A DNA stretch of 64,000 nt, from assembly GCA_963762825.1 (NCBI GenBank), contig CAVXLZ010000001.1:310001-374000 (forward strand), given 5' to 3'. The stretch is from Miltoncostaea sp963762825 (GTDB taxonomy: Bacteria; Actinomycetota; Thermoleophilia; Miltoncostaeales; Miltoncostaeaceae). The translations under genes and the position numbers were made by a program. Shown here one piece after another: positions 63,836-64,000 of this stretch (position 1 is the stretch's first letter; every line of letters begins with the position of its first letter). The notes beneath the pieces were generated by a model. That model was not told where the DNA came from and made no database searches. It was given only the letters and a program-made list of their open reading frames with translations.

Positions 63836-64000
63836 GGCTGCCGGTTCGGATCGCCGGGGTGCTCATCTGCGTCTCGCTGCTCGTCGCGGCGAGCGCGGTC
63901 GCGGCCCCCCGGCTGCATCGCACGAAGCTCCCCCCGCCGCTGCCGCTGCCGACCTCGCTCGCGGTCGACGAGGGCGAGTTCGTGGTGATCCCGTCGAAGC
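63832..64000 (+). CDS. Secreted protein, 5' part only
   Basis: GTG 63832 overlaps the DUF1501 stop (GTGA). The visible 56 codons give a signal peptide (VLICVSLLVAASAVA) and a start of mature protein with LAVDEGEFVVIPSK before the window ends. That beginning resembles small cupredoxin-like copper proteins, but the metal-binding part lies outside. It belongs to the same operon as GH26-DUF1800-DUF1501. Confidence 0.7.
   Translation, partial: MRLPVRIAGVLICVSLLVAASAVAAPRLHRTKLPPPLPLPTSLAVDEGEFVVIPSK

Overview
The window looks like chromosomal DNA of a very GC-rich actinobacterium, most probably of class Thermoleophilia (Solirubrobacterales-like). The basis is high GC with GTG and ATG starts, the GlgE and TreS-maltokinase alpha-glucan pathway, DUF1800/DUF1501 pairs, zinc-type L31 protein, and secreted proteins carrying 'YFEYGPT' modules with basic C-terminal tails. 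This placement is inference from gene content. No rRNA, tRNA, CRISPR array, transposase or phage gene was seen.

Layout. 1-6.9 kb: a short run of unrecognised overlapping genes, then an L,D-transpeptidase, a subtilisin-like protease and a modular secreted protein. 7-26.4 kb: hflX, then an alpha-glucan/trehalose hub. This holds TreS-maltokinase on the plus strand, and GlgE-GlgB-TreZ-GlgX-TreY as one tightly overlapping minus-strand operon with divergent malQ. A zinc alcohol dehydrogenase, a D-Ala-D-Ala carboxypeptidase and a secreted protein lie between. 26.4-30.1 kb: a redox-type module of a Cys-rich MarR regulator divergent from a CPVC thioredoxin-like protein and a secreted protein, then a DUF11 surface protein. 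30.1-36.8 kb: an MBL-like protein, an ABC exporter, a putative lipoprotein, HtpX, and a NarL-type two-component system. 36.8-40.9 kb: an orphan ParA co-transcribed with FtsZ, a gamma-glutamyltransferase and a small protein. 41-45.4 kb: small unknowns, YgfZ, a LON-domain protein, HisC-like and MeaB. 45.5-52.1 kb: a secreted protein, TSUP exporter, PepA, the B12-binding subunit of methylmalonyl-CoA mutase, enoyl-CoA hydratase and EtfBA. 52.2-57.1 kb: a translation cluster of rpmE, prfA, prmC, tsaC-like and glyA. 57.2-59.9 kb: a VOC protein and a sulfur cluster (SQR-like, TusE-like, DsrE-like). 59.9-64 kb: a GH26-like secreted protein, DUF1800, Tat-exported DUF1501 and the start of another secreted protein.

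How genes work together. GlgE, GlgB and TreS-Mak make branched alpha-glucan from trehalose or maltose-1-phosphate. GlgX, TreY and TreZ debranch it and return it to trehalose, and MalQ rearranges oligosaccharides. MeaB with the mutase subunit, enoyl-CoA hydratase and EtfBA point to acyl-CoA and methylmalonyl-CoA metabolism.

Two features of the sequence matter to any reader. First, five family-typical genes are interrupted by single-base indels, mostly insertions: the L,D-transpeptidase, TreS-Mak, GlgX, GlgB and GlgE. In each case removing the indels restores a length divisible by three and family motifs on both sides, so sequencing or assembly error is the leading explanation. Second, at least ten first-in-transcript genes have a TAnnnT box 6-9 nt before the start codon and no Shine-Dalgarno, which indicates widespread leaderless transcription.
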